Source: Flavobacterium sp. (lineage in GTDB: Bacteria > Bacteroidota > Bacteroidia > Flavobacteriales > Flavobacteriaceae). From it: a DNA stretch of 51,136 nt. The notes beneath the pieces were generated by a model. It was not told where the DNA came from. It saw only the letters and a list, made by a program, of their open reading frames with translations, and did no database searches. The DNA is taken from contig QQUG01000196.1 of NCBI GenBank assembly GCA_008501705.1, forward strand, positions 1 through 51,136. The letters run 5' to 3'. Positions 40,583 through 50,326 of the stretch are shown here, one piece after another. The translations under genes and the position numbers were made by a program. Numbering within the stretch: position 1 is the first letter of the stretch; each line of letters begins with the position of its first letter.

Positions 40583-41644
40583 TTGAAGCAAAAGAAGAAC
40601 ATCCTGGTTGCCCCATTACACTGGGGTCTTGGGCACGCTACACGTTGTATCCCTATTATCCAAGCATTACTGAACAGTGATTATCGTGTTACATTGGCTT
40701 CAGATGGGGCCGCACTAGCCTTATTAAAAATGGAATTTCCCTCTCTGGAAAGCCTGGAGTTACCTTCTTACAATATTCAATATTCGCGAAAGGGCGCCTT
40801 CCTTAAAATGAAACTACTCTTTAGTTTACCACAAATTCGCAGAACCATTTCAGAAGAAAAAAAATTGATAAACGGCCTGGTAAAGAACGGAAAGATCGAC
40901 GGAATTATAAGCGACAATCGCCTGGGGGTATATTCGAACAAAGTGCCTTCAGTTTTTATAACCCATCAATTAAACGTACTATCCGGGAATACCTCCTGGT
41001 TAAGCAGCAAAGCCCACCAAAGAATTATCATGAAATTTAACGAATGTTGGGTTCCGGATATAGATGGCCCCGGGAGTTTAAGTGGCAAATTAGGGCATCT
41101 TAAAAGACATCGTTTCCCGGTGAAGTATATTGGCCCGCTTAGCAGAATGAAACCTCAAAAAGTCCCTGTAAAATACGACATTCTTTGTTTGCTTTCTGGC
41201 CCCGAACCTCAACGTGAAATGTTGGAAAAACGACTAATTAACTGCTTACGGAATTCGGGTAAAAAAGTGGTAATAGTGCGCGGAGTTGTAGAGGAAGTTA
41301 TACGTAAACAGGAAGACTCTAATCTCACCATAATAAACTTTTTACCTTCAGAAGAGCTCGAAAAGAATATTAATGAAAGTGATCTCGTAATTTGCAGGTC
41401 GGGCTACACCTCCATCATGGATCTGGCCATCATGGGTAAAAAGGCCTTCTTAATCCCTACGCCCGGGCAATACGAGCAGCAATACCTGGCAAAACGACTC
41501 GCATCAAAAAAATGGGTTCCGTATTGCAAACAAGAGGATTTTAATCTGGCAAAACTGGATATGGTATCCAATTATAAAGGCTTACAAGCCTATCCAAGTA
41601 ACAAAAACCTTGAACATTTATTTCGCCTTTTCGAGCGTGAATGA
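40583..41644 (+). CDS. GT-B glycosyltransferase (MurG/GT28-like)
   Basis: About 353 residues from the TTG at 40583 (MKQKKNILVAPLHWGLGHATRC); this start is uncertain, as no ATG is available. The N-terminal G-x-G-H-A/x-R loop (HWGLGHATRC) and the C-terminal donor site ICRSGYTSIMDLAIMGKKAFLIPTPGQYEQQYLA match the nucleotide-sugar-binding half of MurG-like enzymes. There is no signal peptide, so it acts at the cytoplasmic face. The acceptor is unknown; possibly a lipid or protein glycan. Its last 27 nt overlap the 3' end of the convergent histidine kinase gene. Confidence 0.75.
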   Translation: MKQKKNILVAPLHWGLGHATRCIPIIQALLNSDYRVTLASDGAALALLKMEFPSLESLELPSYNIQYSRKGAFLKMKLLFSLPQIRRTISEEKKLINGLVKNGKIDGIISDNRLGVYSNKVPSVFITHQLNVLSGNTSWLSSKAHQRIIMKFNECWVPDIDGPGSLSGKLGHLKRHRFPVKYIGPLSRMKPQKVPVKYDILCLLSGPEPQREMLEKRLINCLRNSGKKVVIVRGVVEEVIRKQEDSNLTIINFLPSEELEKNINESDLVICRSGYTSIMDLAIMGKKAFLIPTPGQYEQQYLAKRLASKKWVPYCKQEDFNLAKLDMVSNYKGLQAYPSNKNLEHLFRLFERE

Positions 41645-42661
41645 GAATTCGGAGCCAATTCCTAACTGACTCTCAACATAGATCTTCTCGGAGTGGGCTT
41701 CAATAATATGCTTTACAATAGCAAGTCCTAATCCGCTACCACCTTCTCTTCTGGACCCACTTTTATCAACCCTGAAAAAACGTTCGAAAATCCTGGGAAT
41801 ATGATCTTTTGCTATGCCCTCCCCATTATCGGAGATCCGCACTATTACTTTGTTCTTAATAAGATCCTCTATGCTCACTTCGGTAGTTCCGCCTTCTTTG
41901 CCGTATTTTATGGAATTTACAATCAGGTTGGACAACACTTGCTGAATTCGTTCTCTGTCTGCCATCACCATAATACTATCCGGGTAAGGCTTATCGAAAG
42001 CGAGTTCTATCTTTTTCTTAGCAGCCTTCATTTCCAGCAGGTCGAATACATTTTGAACCAGTTCTATAATGTTATGCTCCTCCTTGTAAAGATTGAGGTC
42101 ACCAACTTCCAACTTGGTGATCATGTCGAGATCCTTTACTATATAGATAAGCCGTTCCACTCCCTTATTGGCGTTCACAAGATATTTTTTACGAACACTC
42201 TTGTCTTTCATGGCGCCGTCTAGTAAGGTAAGGATGTATCCTTGTACTGTGAACAGGGGGGTTTTAAGTTCGTGCGATATGTTTCCTATGAATTCTTTTC
42301 TGTAATTCTCCCGTATCTTCAGACCCTCTATCTCCAGTTTTTTGTCCTGGGCAAATCGCTCCACTTCCTTGGTAAGTGTTGCCATGTCTGTTGTGATCTG
42401 GTTTTTACTCAAAGACGAGGCTTCAAGCAGGGACACATCGTCGTATATTTTCTTGATACGCTTATAGATAAATCGTTCCACCCGGTACTGAATGATAAAA
42501 AAACAGCTGAGATAGCACAAAATTGCGAAGCCGGCAAGGATAAAGAAATTGAGGGAACTAGTTGCATAAAAAAACACACCCAGGCAGAGTGTGAGTACAA
42601 CAGTGATCGCAGCCGATGTATACCCGGCAAATTTATAGGCTTTCTTAAAATTGGTCGACAT
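41618..42661 (-). CDS. Sensor histidine kinase (PhoR-like)
   Basis: A 347-residue membrane kinase. Two helices near the N-terminus (about 13-33 and 38-57) have almost no periplasmic loop between them. A linker coiled coil follows, then the H box EFIGNISHELKTPLFTVQGY (His130), N box VLSNLIVNSIKYG, G1 DNGEGIAKDHIPRIFERFF and G2 GGSGLGLAIVKHI. It phosphorylates the response regulator encoded just upstream; its ATG overlaps that gene's stop by 1 bp. The very short loop suggests sensing within the membrane or via a partner such as the Pst transporter. No pst or phoU gene is in the window. Confidence 0.92.
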   Translation of the reverse strand: MSTNFKKAYKFAGYTSAAITVVLTLCLGVFFYATSSLNFFILAGFAILCYLSCFFIIQYRVERFIYKRIKKIYDDVSLLEASSLSKNQITTDMATLTKEVERFAQDKKLEIEGLKIRENYRKEFIGNISHELKTPLFTVQGYILTLLDGAMKDKSVRKKYLVNANKGVERLIYIVKDLDMITKLEVGDLNLYKEEHNIIELVQNVFDLLEMKAAKKKIELAFDKPYPDSIMVMADRERIQQVLSNLIVNSIKYGKEGGTTEVSIEDLIKNKVIVRISDNGEGIAKDHIPRIFERFFRVDKSGSRREGGSGLGLAIVKHIIEAHSEKIYVESQLGIGSEFSFTLEKAK

Positions 42662-43344
42662 TAGACTACAAACTTATAGCCAACCCCTTTCACAGTTTTA
42701 AAACGTTCATCGCCAATCTTTTCGCGCAATTTTCTAATATGCACATCGATGGTTCGGCCGCCTACAACTACTTCATTACCCCATACCCTGTCTAATATAT
42801 CCTCTCTTTTAAATACTTTACCGGGCTTGGAAGCTAATAGGGCAAGCAATTCGAATTCTTTTCTGGGTAGAATGATCTCCTGTTTACCTTTCAGGATCTT
42901 GTATTCTTCCCTGTTGATGGTCAAGTTACCAATTTTCATGGTACTTTCTGCCTCCGAATTCTCTTTAAATCGTCTTAATAATGCTTTTACCTTACTAATA
43001 AGAACCTTTGGCTTTATCGGCTTGGTAATATAATCGTCTGCTCCCGCCTCGAATCCTGCTACCTGTGAATAGTCTTCCCCGCGGGCAGTAAGGAAAGTAA
43101 TTACGGTTTCGGAAAGCTCGGGGATAGCGCGAATCTTTTCACAAGCTTCGATACCATCCATTTCGGGCATCATAACATCCAGAACAATTAAATGAGGCTT
43201 TTGCTTTTTGGCCTTTGCAATTGCTTCTACTCCGTTTTCGGCAGTGCTTATCTGATAGCCTTCCGAAGAGAGATTATAACCGATGATCTCAAGGATATCC
43301 GGTTCGTCATCTACTAACAAAATGCGTGTGTCTCTTTTCTTCAT
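42661..43344 (-). CDS. OmpR/PhoB family response regulator
   Basis: A 227-residue regulator from the ATG at 43344 (MKKRDTRILLVDDEPD); the frame extends upstream only to a TTG. Receiver domain: acidic pair Asp12/Asp13, phosphoacceptor Asp56 in LIVLDVMMPEMDG, and Lys in DYITKPIKPK. C-terminal winged helix: LPRKEFELLALLASKPGKVF ... VVGGRTIDVHIRKLREKIGD ... TVKGVGYKFVV. It is translationally coupled to the downstream kinase. Divergent from the LuxE-like gene, whose expression it could control from the shared 173-nt region. Confidence 0.93.
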   Translation of the reverse strand: MKKRDTRILLVDDEPDILEIIGYNLSSEGYQISTAENGVEAIAKAKKQKPHLIVLDVMMPEMDGIEACEKIRAIPELSETVITFLTARGEDYSQVAGFEAGADDYITKPIKPKVLISKVKALLRRFKENSEAESTMKIGNLTINREEYKILKGKQEIILPRKEFELLALLASKPGKVFKREDILDRVWGNEVVVGGRTIDVHIRKLREKIGDERFKTVKGVGYKFVV

Positions 43345-43486
43345 TTTCGATTCCTGTGTTATCAAAAGCTAAAGATACTATTAATTCATTTTTCTATATC
43401 TATTGAGTTGATTGTTAACAATAATGTAACATGCATGGCCGACAGAACAAAATATAAATGTAGAGCACTTCCGTTTAATAATTGTT

Positions 43487-43494
43487 TATTTTTG
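43487..43494 (+). promoter_or_regulatory. -7 promoter element for the LuxE-like operon
   Basis: TATTTTTG lies 24 nt before the ATG at 43518. It makes the TTG (43482) and ATG (43497) starts unlikely. Confidence 0.45.
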
Positions 43495-43517
43495 AAATGC
43501 CCATCGTTAACTTTTAC

Positions 43518-44492
43518 ATGTCTGCATATCACATTTTCAACATTACAAATGAGGACGAATTTTGCGAACTCGCATTAGAATCGTTTCAATACCAGTATGA
43601 GAATGTTCCGTTATACCGAAAATTTTGTGACACCCTTGGTACCGATCTAAAGAAGGTCAGTAAAATCACCAAAATTCCTTTCCTGCCAATAGAATTCTTT
43701 AAGTCGGAAAAAATCCAGCACTCAGCCAAAAAAGAAGAGATCATTTTTTACAGCAGTGGTACTACCGGTACTAACAGAAGTAAGCATTACGTGGCCGATC
43801 TTGATCTGTATCGACAGAGCTTTCTCAGATCTTTTGAAATGAATTTTGGCGATCTGAAAGACATCACCATCCTGGCCCTCTTACCTTCCTATCTCGAACA
43901 AAAAGGATCTTCACTTATCTATATGGTGGACACGCTCATCGAAAAAACCGCAAATCCGGACAGTGGTTTTTACTTACACAACACAGACGAATTACGCCAA
44001 AAGCTACTGAAGCTTGAAAAAAAGAATCGGCCAACCTTACTGATCGGGGTCTCTTACGCCTTACTCGACCTGGTGAAAAACCACAAGTTCGAACTTAAAA
44101 ATACGCTTGTTATGGAAACCGGCGGCATGAAAGGCCGTCGCAAAGAAATGATACGGGAAGAACTGCATTCCATCCTGAAAACAGGCTTTGGTGTTTCCCA
44201 AATATATAGCGAATACGGGATGACCGAACTCCTTTCGCAGGCGTACAGCAAAGGTGAAGGGGTCTTTACCTGCCCTCCCTGGATGAAGATCCTCACCCGC
44301 GATCCGGAAGATGCGCTCAGTTATGTTGAAAATAAAACGGGAGGCATTAATGTGATAGATCTTGCCAACCGTTATTCCTGCTCTTTTATCGCCACCCAGG
44401 ATCTTGGCAAAGTAGACGCGCAAGGTAATTTTGAAATTTTAGGTAGATTTGATACCAGCGATATAAGAGGATGTAATCTAATGGTCATTTAA
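43518..44492 (+). CDS. LuxE/PaaK-like acyl-adenylating enzyme
   Basis: 324 residues from the ATG at 43518. It matches the LuxE (acyl-protein synthetase) group of adenylate-forming enzymes: QYENVPLYRKFCDTLG, the ATP loop FYSSGTTGTNRSKHYV, LPSYLEQKGSSLIYMVDTLI, METGGMKGRRKEMIREEL, and the AMP-binding YSEYGMTELLSQAYS. The C-terminal part is DTSDIRGCNLMVI. In light-emitting bacteria LuxE works with LuxC and LuxD; none are here, so it probably activates another carboxylic acid. It is first in a tight three-gene operon with a membrane transglutaminase-like protein (1-bp overlap) and a DUF350-like protein. Confidence 0.85.
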   Translation: MSAYHIFNITNEDEFCELALESFQYQYENVPLYRKFCDTLGTDLKKVSKITKIPFLPIEFFKSEKIQHSAKKEEIIFYSSGTTGTNRSKHYVADLDLYRQSFLRSFEMNFGDLKDITILALLPSYLEQKGSSLIYMVDTLIEKTANPDSGFYLHNTDELRQKLLKLEKKNRPTLLIGVSYALLDLVKNHKFELKNTLVMETGGMKGRRKEMIREELHSILKTGFGVSQIYSEYGMTELLSQAYSKGEGVFTCPPWMKILTRDPEDALSYVENKTGGINVIDLANRYSCSFIATQDLGKVDAQGNFEILGRFDTSDIRGCNLMVI

Positions 44493-45526
44493 TGAATGTA
44501 ACCCCTGCAAAACGAGCTAACGGCTGCCTTTGGCTAATCGTCATGATGATCATTCTTATCATTTCCTTTGGGGTGATTACCGTTTCACTGGCTCTGCCGG
44601 TATTGATCACCCTGTTCATTTCTACAGGAGCAGCCATTTTCATCGCCCTTAAACTGGTAGGCAAACCCCGGTTAAAAGGGATTATAACAGGTTTAGTGGT
44701 GGCTGTAGTGCTTATTGGGATACTTACGGCCGGATTAAGTTTTCTATTCACTCTGTTACAACCCCGAAGTGAGAGCACGGCTTTTAAAGTTGAAGAATTT
44801 GTAAAGAAAACATACAGGATAGAAGGCACAGATTCTGTCGAGGTCTTTGCTTCAAATAGGGTCTGGCGGGATAATTTCGGGAACAATTTCAATGCCACCC
44901 TTAGCGTTCGGGTGAAGGATTACAACAGACTACGGGATCATATTTCCGGCTATCAACCCGGCAGAAGCGGGAATTTTTGGGGAGACCTTTACGATTATAT
45001 CGAGCGAACAGACCGGCCTGCCCTGGATATCATCATGGATAGTTTCAGAATAATTCAGCAAGAAAAAAAATTAAACCAAATGGAATTTGCAGAGATGGTC
45101 GTTTCCTGCATACAGGACATCCCCTATTCTTTCGTCTTCCAGGAAGCCTGCCTGGCACCAAATAACTACGAGCAATCCATACGGGAACTACTGCAAAAAT
45201 GTCCCGATTGTTGTATAGGTAATATCGCCTATGGTATACAAAATCCGGTGTCCTTCATGGGTAACCTGAAAGGCGACTGCGATACCCGTACCGTTATGAT
45301 CTACTCCATATTGAAATCGTTTGGGTACGACGTGGCCATACTAAACAGCGATTTTTATCGCCATTCTATCCTGGGGATCAACCTACCTGCATCTGGATTA
45401 TCTAAAATATACAATGGCAAAAAATATATGTTGTGGGAAACCACGGCAAAATATTATGCGGCCGGTAACCTCCCGGCAACCTATAGCGATATTTCTTATT
45501 GGGATGTCGTTTTAACCAGTAAATAA
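44492..45526 (+). CDS. Membrane protein with transglutaminase-like cysteine-protease domain
   Basis: A 344-residue protein. About 90 N-terminal residues hold three predicted membrane helices (13-34, 35-55, 64-90). The soluble part has a transglutaminase-like triad: Cys263 in GDCDTRTVMIYSIL, His291 in YRHSILGI and Glu316 in YMLWETTAK (Glu where Asp is common). A fully extracytoplasmic domain would need an odd number of helices, which three provide. It may cleave or cross-link peptides, or be an amidase. ATG overlaps the LuxE-like stop by 1 bp; the DUF350-like gene follows 6 nt after its stop. Confidence 0.75.
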   Translation: MNVTPAKRANGCLWLIVMMIILIISFGVITVSLALPVLITLFISTGAAIFIALKLVGKPRLKGIITGLVVAVVLIGILTAGLSFLFTLLQPRSESTAFKVEEFVKKTYRIEGTDSVEVFASNRVWRDNFGNNFNATLSVRVKDYNRLRDHISGYQPGRSGNFWGDLYDYIERTDRPALDIIMDSFRIIQQEKKLNQMEFAEMVVSCIQDIPYSFVFQEACLAPNNYEQSIRELLQKCPDCCIGNIAYGIQNPVSFMGNLKGDCDTRTVMIYSILKSFGYDVAILNSDFYRHSILGINLPASGLSKIYNGKKYMLWETTAKYYAAGNLPATYSDISYWDVVLTSK

Positions 45527-45532
45527 GTAAAG

Positions 45533-46048
45533 ATGAATACTAAACTACTCACCCTCGCAATTCTTGAAATTCTAATCTCGATAGGGATCACCGTGGCTAT
45601 AATCTTTGTCTCTTATAAGATCCTGAAATTGCTGTTCTTTCGCAGCTCCGATCTAAGAGGCGATAACATGGCATTCACCATTTTCACTTCGGGTATCATC
45701 CTGTCTATAGGCCTTATCCTTAGCGAAATCTTACCCTCCATTACCAATGTGATCAGGCTTAGCACCACTCAAACCGAGACTGTGGATACCACCACCATAA
45801 TTTCGTATTCAGGACTGTACCTGGCTATTGGCTTTGTGATGGCGGTTTTTATAAATGCAACGGCTTTTCTGCTCTTTTCCATGTTAACCAAAGGCATTAA
45901 CGAATTTAGAGAGATCCAGCGAAATAATGTGTCGGTAGCTATTTTGGTGGTGACCATTCTACTGAGTATAACCCTCATCGTAAAAGAAAGTATCGCGCTA
46001 TTGATAAGCGCTCTCATCCCTTATCCGGAACTAACAAATTATATGTAA
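45533..46048 (+). CDS. DUF350-like membrane protein
   Basis: A 171-residue protein with four predicted helices (about 9-33, 45-68, 88-115, 131-155). Two similar halves each contain the DUF350-type element: DNMAFTIFTSGIILSIGLIL and NNVSVAILVVTILLSITLIV. Function of DUF350 is not established. It ends the LuxE-like operon and shares a strong bidirectional terminator with the convergent tyrS gene. Confidence 0.75.
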   Translation: MNTKLLTLAILEILISIGITVAIIFVSYKILKLLFFRSSDLRGDNMAFTIFTSGIILSIGLILSEILPSITNVIRLSTTQTETVDTTTIISYSGLYLAIGFVMAVFINATAFLLFSMLTKGINEFREIQRNNVSVAILVVTILLSITLIVKESIALLISALIPYPELTNYM

Positions 46049-46143
46049 AACCGCTGTAAGTTTAGGAGAAATAAACCGACCAATATGCCATGACGATGAA
46101 GCTATGAAAAAGATAGATTCATAATTGGTTGGTTAGTTAATTT

Positions 46144-46180
46144 TGAAGCCCCCGAACTTTCTTTTGTTTTGGGGGCTTCA
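46144..46180. terminator. Bidirectional terminator between the DUF350-like gene and tyrS
   Basis: TGAAGCCCCC and GGGGGCTTCA form a perfect 10-bp stem around a 17-nt loop. T-rich on the right and A-poor but T-containing on the left. Positioned between two convergent stops (46048 and 46185). Confidence 0.85.
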
Positions 46181-46184
46181 TATT

Positions 46185-47483
46185 TTATATTGCCTTAATG
46201 ATAAAGTAGTTCTTCTTACCTCTCTGCAAAAGAATGAACTGATCATTGATAAGATCTTCGGAAGTTAATTTATGGTCCTCGGAGACTTTTTCTTTGTTTA
46301 CTGAAATGGAATTCTCCTTCAGGGCTCGTCTTGCCTCTCCATTCGATTTAAGGAAACCGGTACGCTCGGCAAGTGCCGAAACAATTTCCACTCCTTCCGA
46401 AATATCCGCGGCAGCAACTTCTGCCTGAGGTACCCCGTCGAACACATCGAGGAATGTAGCCTCGTCCAGTGATTTTAGATCCTCGGAGGTGGATCTCCCA
46501 AAAAGGATCTCGGAAGCCTTCACAGCATTACTGAATTCTGCTTCCCCATGAACTGTGGTGGTCACTTCTTCTGCCAGTCGCTTCTGAAGCAATCTCATAT
46601 GCGGAGCCGCCCGATGCTCTTCAACAAGTGCTTGGATGGTCTGCTTATCGAGGAAAGTGAAGATCTTTATATATTTTTCGGCGTCTTCATCGCTGGTGTT
46701 CAGCCAGTATTGATAGAATTTATACGGCGAAGTTCGTTTAGCATCCAGCCACACGTTACCTCCTTCACTCTTACCAAACTTGCTGCCATCGCTCTTAGTG
46801 ATAAGTGGACAGGTAAGCGCATAACCCTTCCCTCCGCCAATACGACGTATCAATTCGGTTCCAGTAGTGATATTACCCCACTGGTCGCTACCTCCCATTT
46901 GCAGGGTACAGTTATAATTTCTGAAAAGATGAAGGAAATCATAACCTTGTACCAACTGGTACGTGAACTCGGTAAAGGACATGCCTTCGGTTTCCTCTCC
47001 CTTTATCCTGTTCTTTACAGAATCTTTAGCCATCATATAATTAACCGTGATATGCTTTCCAACGTCGCGAATGAAATCCAGAAAGCTTATCTCCTTCATC
47101 CAATCGTAATTGTTAACCATCACTGCCTCATTCTCCTTCCCTGAAGAAAAATCCAGAAATTGTGAGAGCTGTTCTCTAACACATTCCTGGTTGTGACGTA
47201 AGGTTGCTTCATCCAGAAGATTTCGTTCACTCGATTTGCCTGAAGGATCGCCAATCATCCCGGTTGCTCCGCCAACCAGGGCCACTGGTTTATGACCGGT
47301 ACGTTGAAAAAATGCCAGCATCATAATAGGCACAAGATTTCCAATATGTAACGAATCTGCGGTCGGGTCGAAACCAATATATGCAGAACGCATTTGTTCC
47401 ATAAGATGCTCCTCGGTCTCGGGCATAACATCATGGATCATACCTCGCCAGCTAAGTTCTTTTACAAAGTTCTTCAACGCCAT
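46185..47483 (-). CDS. tyrS: Tyrosyl-tRNA synthetase
   Basis: A 432-residue class I synthetase from the ATG at 47483 ([15 protein letters not shown]); the longer frame starts with TTG and passes a -7 element at 47498. HIGH motif: [19 protein letters not shown] motif: [11 protein letters not shown]. Tyr specificity region: [14 protein letters not shown] and GGSDQWGNI. The C-terminal S4 RNA-binding domain starts near [24 protein letters not shown]. It charges tRNA-Tyr in the cytoplasm. Divergent from the SDR gene with 75 nt between the starts. Confidence 0.96.
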   Translation of the reverse strand: MALKNFVKELSWRGMIHDVMPETEEHLMEQMRSAYIGFDPTADSLHIGNLVPIMMLAFFQRTGHKPVALVGGATGMIGDPSGKSSERNLLDEATLRHNQECVREQLSQFLDFSSGKENEAVMVNNYDWMKEISFLDFIRDVGKHITVNYMMAKDSVKNRIKGEETEGMSFTEFTYQLVQGYDFLHLFRNYNCTLQMGGSDQWGNITTGTELIRRIGGGKGYALTCPLITKSDGSKFGKSEGGNVWLDAKRTSPYKFYQYWLNTSDEDAEKYIKIFTFLDKQTIQALVEEHRAAPHMRLLQKRLAEEVTTTVHGEAEFSNAVKASEILFGRSTSEDLKSLDEATFLDVFDGVPQAEVAAADISEGVEIVSALAERTGFLKSNGEARRALKENSISVNKEKVSEDHKLTSEDLINDQFILLQRGKKNYFIIKAI

Positions 47484-47497
47484 TTTTAAAGTTTCAG

Positions 47498-47505
47498 CAA
47501 ATATA
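47498..47505 (-). promoter_or_regulatory. -7 promoter element for tyrS
   Basis: Minus-strand TATATTTG 14 nt upstream of the ATG, so the leader would be about 10 nt. Confidence 0.5.
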
Positions 47506-47558
47506 GGTTGTCCCCCCAAAAGATAAAAGAATACTTCAAAAAAGACTATTTTTATGAA

Positions 47559-48560
47559 ATGGTTCTAGTCACCGGAGGTACCGGCTTAGTAGGTTCGCAT
47601 TTATTGTATTTCCTTCTGAAAAAAGGAGTGGCAGTACGTGCCATTCACCGAAAGAGCAGTAAGCTGGAATCGGTGCGCAAGGTATTTCAGTATTATACCG
47701 AAGAGGCAGACTCCCTATTTAATGCGATCGATTGGATGGAAGCCGATGTTACGGATATCCCAGCACTGATAAGGGCATTCGAGGGGGTAACACATGTCTA
47801 TCATTCGGCGGCTTACATTAGTTTTAATCCCAGGCATTTTCAGAAATTAAAAAAATCCAATATAGAAGGCACCGCTAATATTGTTAATCTCTGTATAGAA
47901 AATAACATTTCCAAACTATGCCATGTAAGTTCTATCGCGACACTTGGAAGTACCACAGATGGATCCCTTATCGATGAGCAGGTGGCATGGAATCCCGAAG
48001 CCAACAACAGTGTATATGCTATTACCAAATACGGAGCCGAAATGGAAGTTTGGCGCGGCACCCAGGAAGGCGTGGACGCTGTGATTCTCAACCCCGCCCT
48101 GATCATGGGTTCGGGCCATTGGAGTTCCAGCAGCGGAGTTATATTGAAGATGGTTGCCAATGGAACAAAATATTACACCTCGGGGGGAGTGGCTATTGTA
48201 GATGTGCAGGATGTGGTAAAAGCAATGATCATGCTTATGGAAAGTGAGATCAAGAATGAGCAGTTCATTCTGGCTGGGGAAAATTTTAGTTATAAAGAGC
48301 TACTTTCCAAACTTGCTAACGCTCTTGAGGTAAAACCACCATTTAAATTTATCCCAAAATGGAAGTTGGATCTTGTGCGCCGACTGGACTGGCTCAGTGC
48401 CAGGCTAACGGGGAGCCGCAGGCGATTATTAAAAGCAACAGTAAATTCGATGTATAATGAATCGTATTTCGATGGAGGGAAGATCACTCGTTTCCTCGAT
48501 TTTAAATATACTACCACCACTGAAACACTGGAACGTATAGGAAAGAATTATCGCAAATGA
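47559..48560 (+). CDS. NAD-dependent epimerase/dehydratase (extended SDR)
   Basis: 333 residues from the ATG at 47559 ([20 protein letters not shown]), which puts the Rossmann strand at the very start as usual; the longer frame begins with TTG. Catalytic parts: Ser region [10 protein letters not shown] and Tyr-Lys in [15 protein letters not shown]. The body resembles dihydroflavonol-reductase or 3-beta-HSD-like SDRs ([14 protein letters not shown]). Substrate unknown. Its stop (48558-48560) directly abuts the convergent DUF4296 stop with no base between and no terminator. Confidence 0.85.
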   Translation: MVLVTGGTGLVGSHLLYFLLKKGVAVRAIHRKSSKLESVRKVFQYYTEEADSLFNAIDWMEADVTDIPALIRAFEGVTHVYHSAAYISFNPRHFQKLKKSNIEGTANIVNLCIENNISKLCHVSSIATLGSTTDGSLIDEQVAWNPEANNSVYAITKYGAEMEVWRGTQEGVDAVILNPALIMGSGHWSSSSGVILKMVANGTKYYTSGGVAIVDVQDVVKAMIMLMESEIKNEQFILAGENFSYKELLSKLANALEVKPPFKFIPKWKLDLVRRLDWLSARLTGSRRRLLKATVNSMYNESYFDGGKITRFLDFKYTTTTETLERIGKNYRK

Positions 48561-48986
48561 TCACTCGTCTGAAGATGCAGGCTCGATCAATTCCCTGGCT
48601 TTTCGCAAACTATCTTGTTTTTGTTCGATCTTACTCTTTGGCTTAAAATTCAAGCTATCTGTCCTTCGTTGCATTTCGATAAGACGTTGTTCGATCTCAA
48701 CAAAGATCTCCTTATAAGTATCGAGGTCTGCGTTATACCAGTTATGACTTTTTACAAATTGCACACTGTCTATATCGTATTTCTTGTAAATGAAGGAGTC
48801 AAGTTTAATCCCCTTCTGCCTAATAACCTTATTGTTCACACTCTTGGCTGCATTGCTTAAATAGACATCTGTAAGTATATCCACCATCATATCCCTAGCG
48901 ATGAGGTTGTCCGGCTTTTCGGGCCGTTCTACATGCTGGCATCCCAGGAAAGATAGCAACGATATGACTATACAAATTCTTCGCAT
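48561..48986 (-). CDS. DUF4296 lipoprotein
   Basis: A 141-residue lipoprotein ([16 protein letters not shown], Cys16). The DUF4296 signature is P-x-x-L-I-x-x-x-x-M-x-x-I-L-x-D: RPEKPDNLIARDMMVDILTDVYLSNAA. The remainder is helical with charged heptads (YKEIFVEIEQRLIEMQRRTDSLN...) and an acidic end. Function unknown, confined to Bacteroidota as far as I recall. It is coupled to dihydroorotase by a 1-bp TAATG overlap. Confidence 0.85.
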   Translation of the reverse strand: MRRICIVISLLSFLGCQHVERPEKPDNLIARDMMVDILTDVYLSNAAKSVNNKVIRQKGIKLDSFIYKKYDIDSVQFVKSHNWYNADLDTYKEIFVEIEQRLIEMQRRTDSLNFKPKSKIEQKQDSLRKARELIEPASSDE

Positions 48987-50326
48987 TAGCGATTAAAGTT
49001 AATTCGTTCGCCTTTACTTCTGTTAGGAAACTTGAGGTTTTCATAAGCCAGGCAACCATTTACGATCGTATGTGTTACACGCGACCTGAAGGTTCGTCCC
49101 TCATATGGGGACCAGCCGCATTTATAGAGAATGTTCTCTTTAGATACCGTCCAGGGCGAGTTACTGTCTACTAACACCAGATCGGCCTTATAGCCTTTGC
49201 GTATATATCCCCTATCCTTGATCTCGAAAAGGATAGCCGGATTATGGGCTGTTTTCTGAACAATAGTCTCCAGACTTATTTTTCCGTTATGGTACATTTC
49301 AAAAAGCGCGGCCAGCGCATGTTGTACCAGGGGTCCTCCCGAAGGAGCATTAACATAGTTATTATTCTTCTCTTCCAGCGTATGAGGTGCGTGGTCTGTT
49401 GCGATCACGTCAATTCGTCCGTCGTTCAGGGCCTTTAAAAGTCCGTCTCTGTCTTTGGCTGTTTTAACCGCCGGATTCCACTTTATCCTGGTTCCTTTGG
49501 CTGTGTAATCTTCATCCGAAAACCACAGATGGTGTATACACACTTCGGCGGTGATCTTCTTTTCCGAAAGCGGTTTCTTCTTATCGAAAAGCTCGGTTTC
49601 TTTGGCCGTTGAGAGGTGAAACACATGCAAACGAGCCCCTGTCTTTTTGGCCAGTGCAATAGCGCGGGAGGAGGATAGATAACATGCCTCTTCACTGCGA
49701 ATCTTCGGGTGAAATTCTACTGGAATATCGTCCCCGTACATCTTACTGTATTCGGCCAGATTCTTTTTGATGGTCGACTCGTCCTCACAGTGTGCCGATA
49801 TAAGCAGATCGGTTTTACTAAAGATCTCTTCAAGCACCTTGGGGTCGTCTACCAGCATATTTCCTGTTGAAGATCCAAGAAAGAGTTTTAGGCCTGCGAC
49901 CTTGGTTTTATCAACTTTCAGGATTTCATCCAGATTATCATTGGTACCTCCAAACATGAATGAATAATTAGCCCATGACGTTTTCGCGGCTATGGCAAAT
50001 TTTTCTTCTAACAGTTCGATCGTGGTTGCCTGAGGGACCGTATTAGGCATCTCGATAAAGGTTGTGATCCCACCCGCGATCGCTGCTTTCGACTCTGTCT
50101 CTATAGTAGCTTTATGTGTAAGGCCTGGTTCACGGAAATGCACCTGGTCGTCTATCATTCCGGGTATCAGAAATTGTCCGTCTGCATCGATCACCCTGGT
50201 GTCTGCAGATTTCACGCTGATACTTCCACCAACTTCCGCAATACGGTCTCCTTCGATCATCACATCGCCTTGGATAATCTTGCCTTCATTTACAATGTTG
50301 GCGTTCTTTATAAGAATTGTGCTCAT
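48986..50326 (-). CDS. pyrC: Dihydroorotase
   Basis: A 446-residue amidohydrolase that closes carbamoyl-aspartate to dihydroorotate in pyrimidine synthesis. Motifs: [53 protein letters not shown] and [12 protein letters not shown] (catalytic Asp). The usual first zinc pair H-x-H is Q-V-H here, and [14 protein letters not shown] stands in the lysine/aspartate region. I recall the Gln form as standard in Bacteroidota. The metal content may therefore differ from the E. coli enzyme. It is the middle gene of a coupled trio: starts and stops overlap by 1 bp on both sides. Confidence 0.92.
   Translation of the reverse strand: MSTILIKNANIVNEGKIIQGDVMIEGDRIAEVGGSISVKSADTRVIDADGQFLIPGMIDDQVHFREPGLTHKATIETESKAAIAGGITTFIEMPNTVPQATTIELLEEKFAIAAKTSWANYSFMFGGTNDNLDEILKVDKTKVAGLKLFLGSSTGNMLVDDPKVLEEIFSKTDLLISAHCEDESTIKKNLAEYSKMYGDDIPVEFHPKIRSEEACYLSSSRAIALAKKTGARLHVFHLSTAKETELFDKKKPLSEKKITAEVCIHHLWFSDEDYTAKGTRIKWNPAVKTAKDRDGLLKALNDGRIDVIATDHAPHTLEEKNNNYVNAPSGGPLVQHALAALFEMYHNGKISLETIVQKTAHNPAILFEIKDRGYIRKGYKADLVLVDSNSPWTVSKENILYKCGWSPYEGRTFRSRVTHTIVNGCLAYENLKFPNRSKGERINFNR

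Noticed and set aside
43518-44492. Part of a bioluminescence (lux) system
   Set aside because: No luxA, luxB, luxC or luxD in the neighbourhood; LuxE-like enzymes occur widely in non-luminous Bacteroidota.
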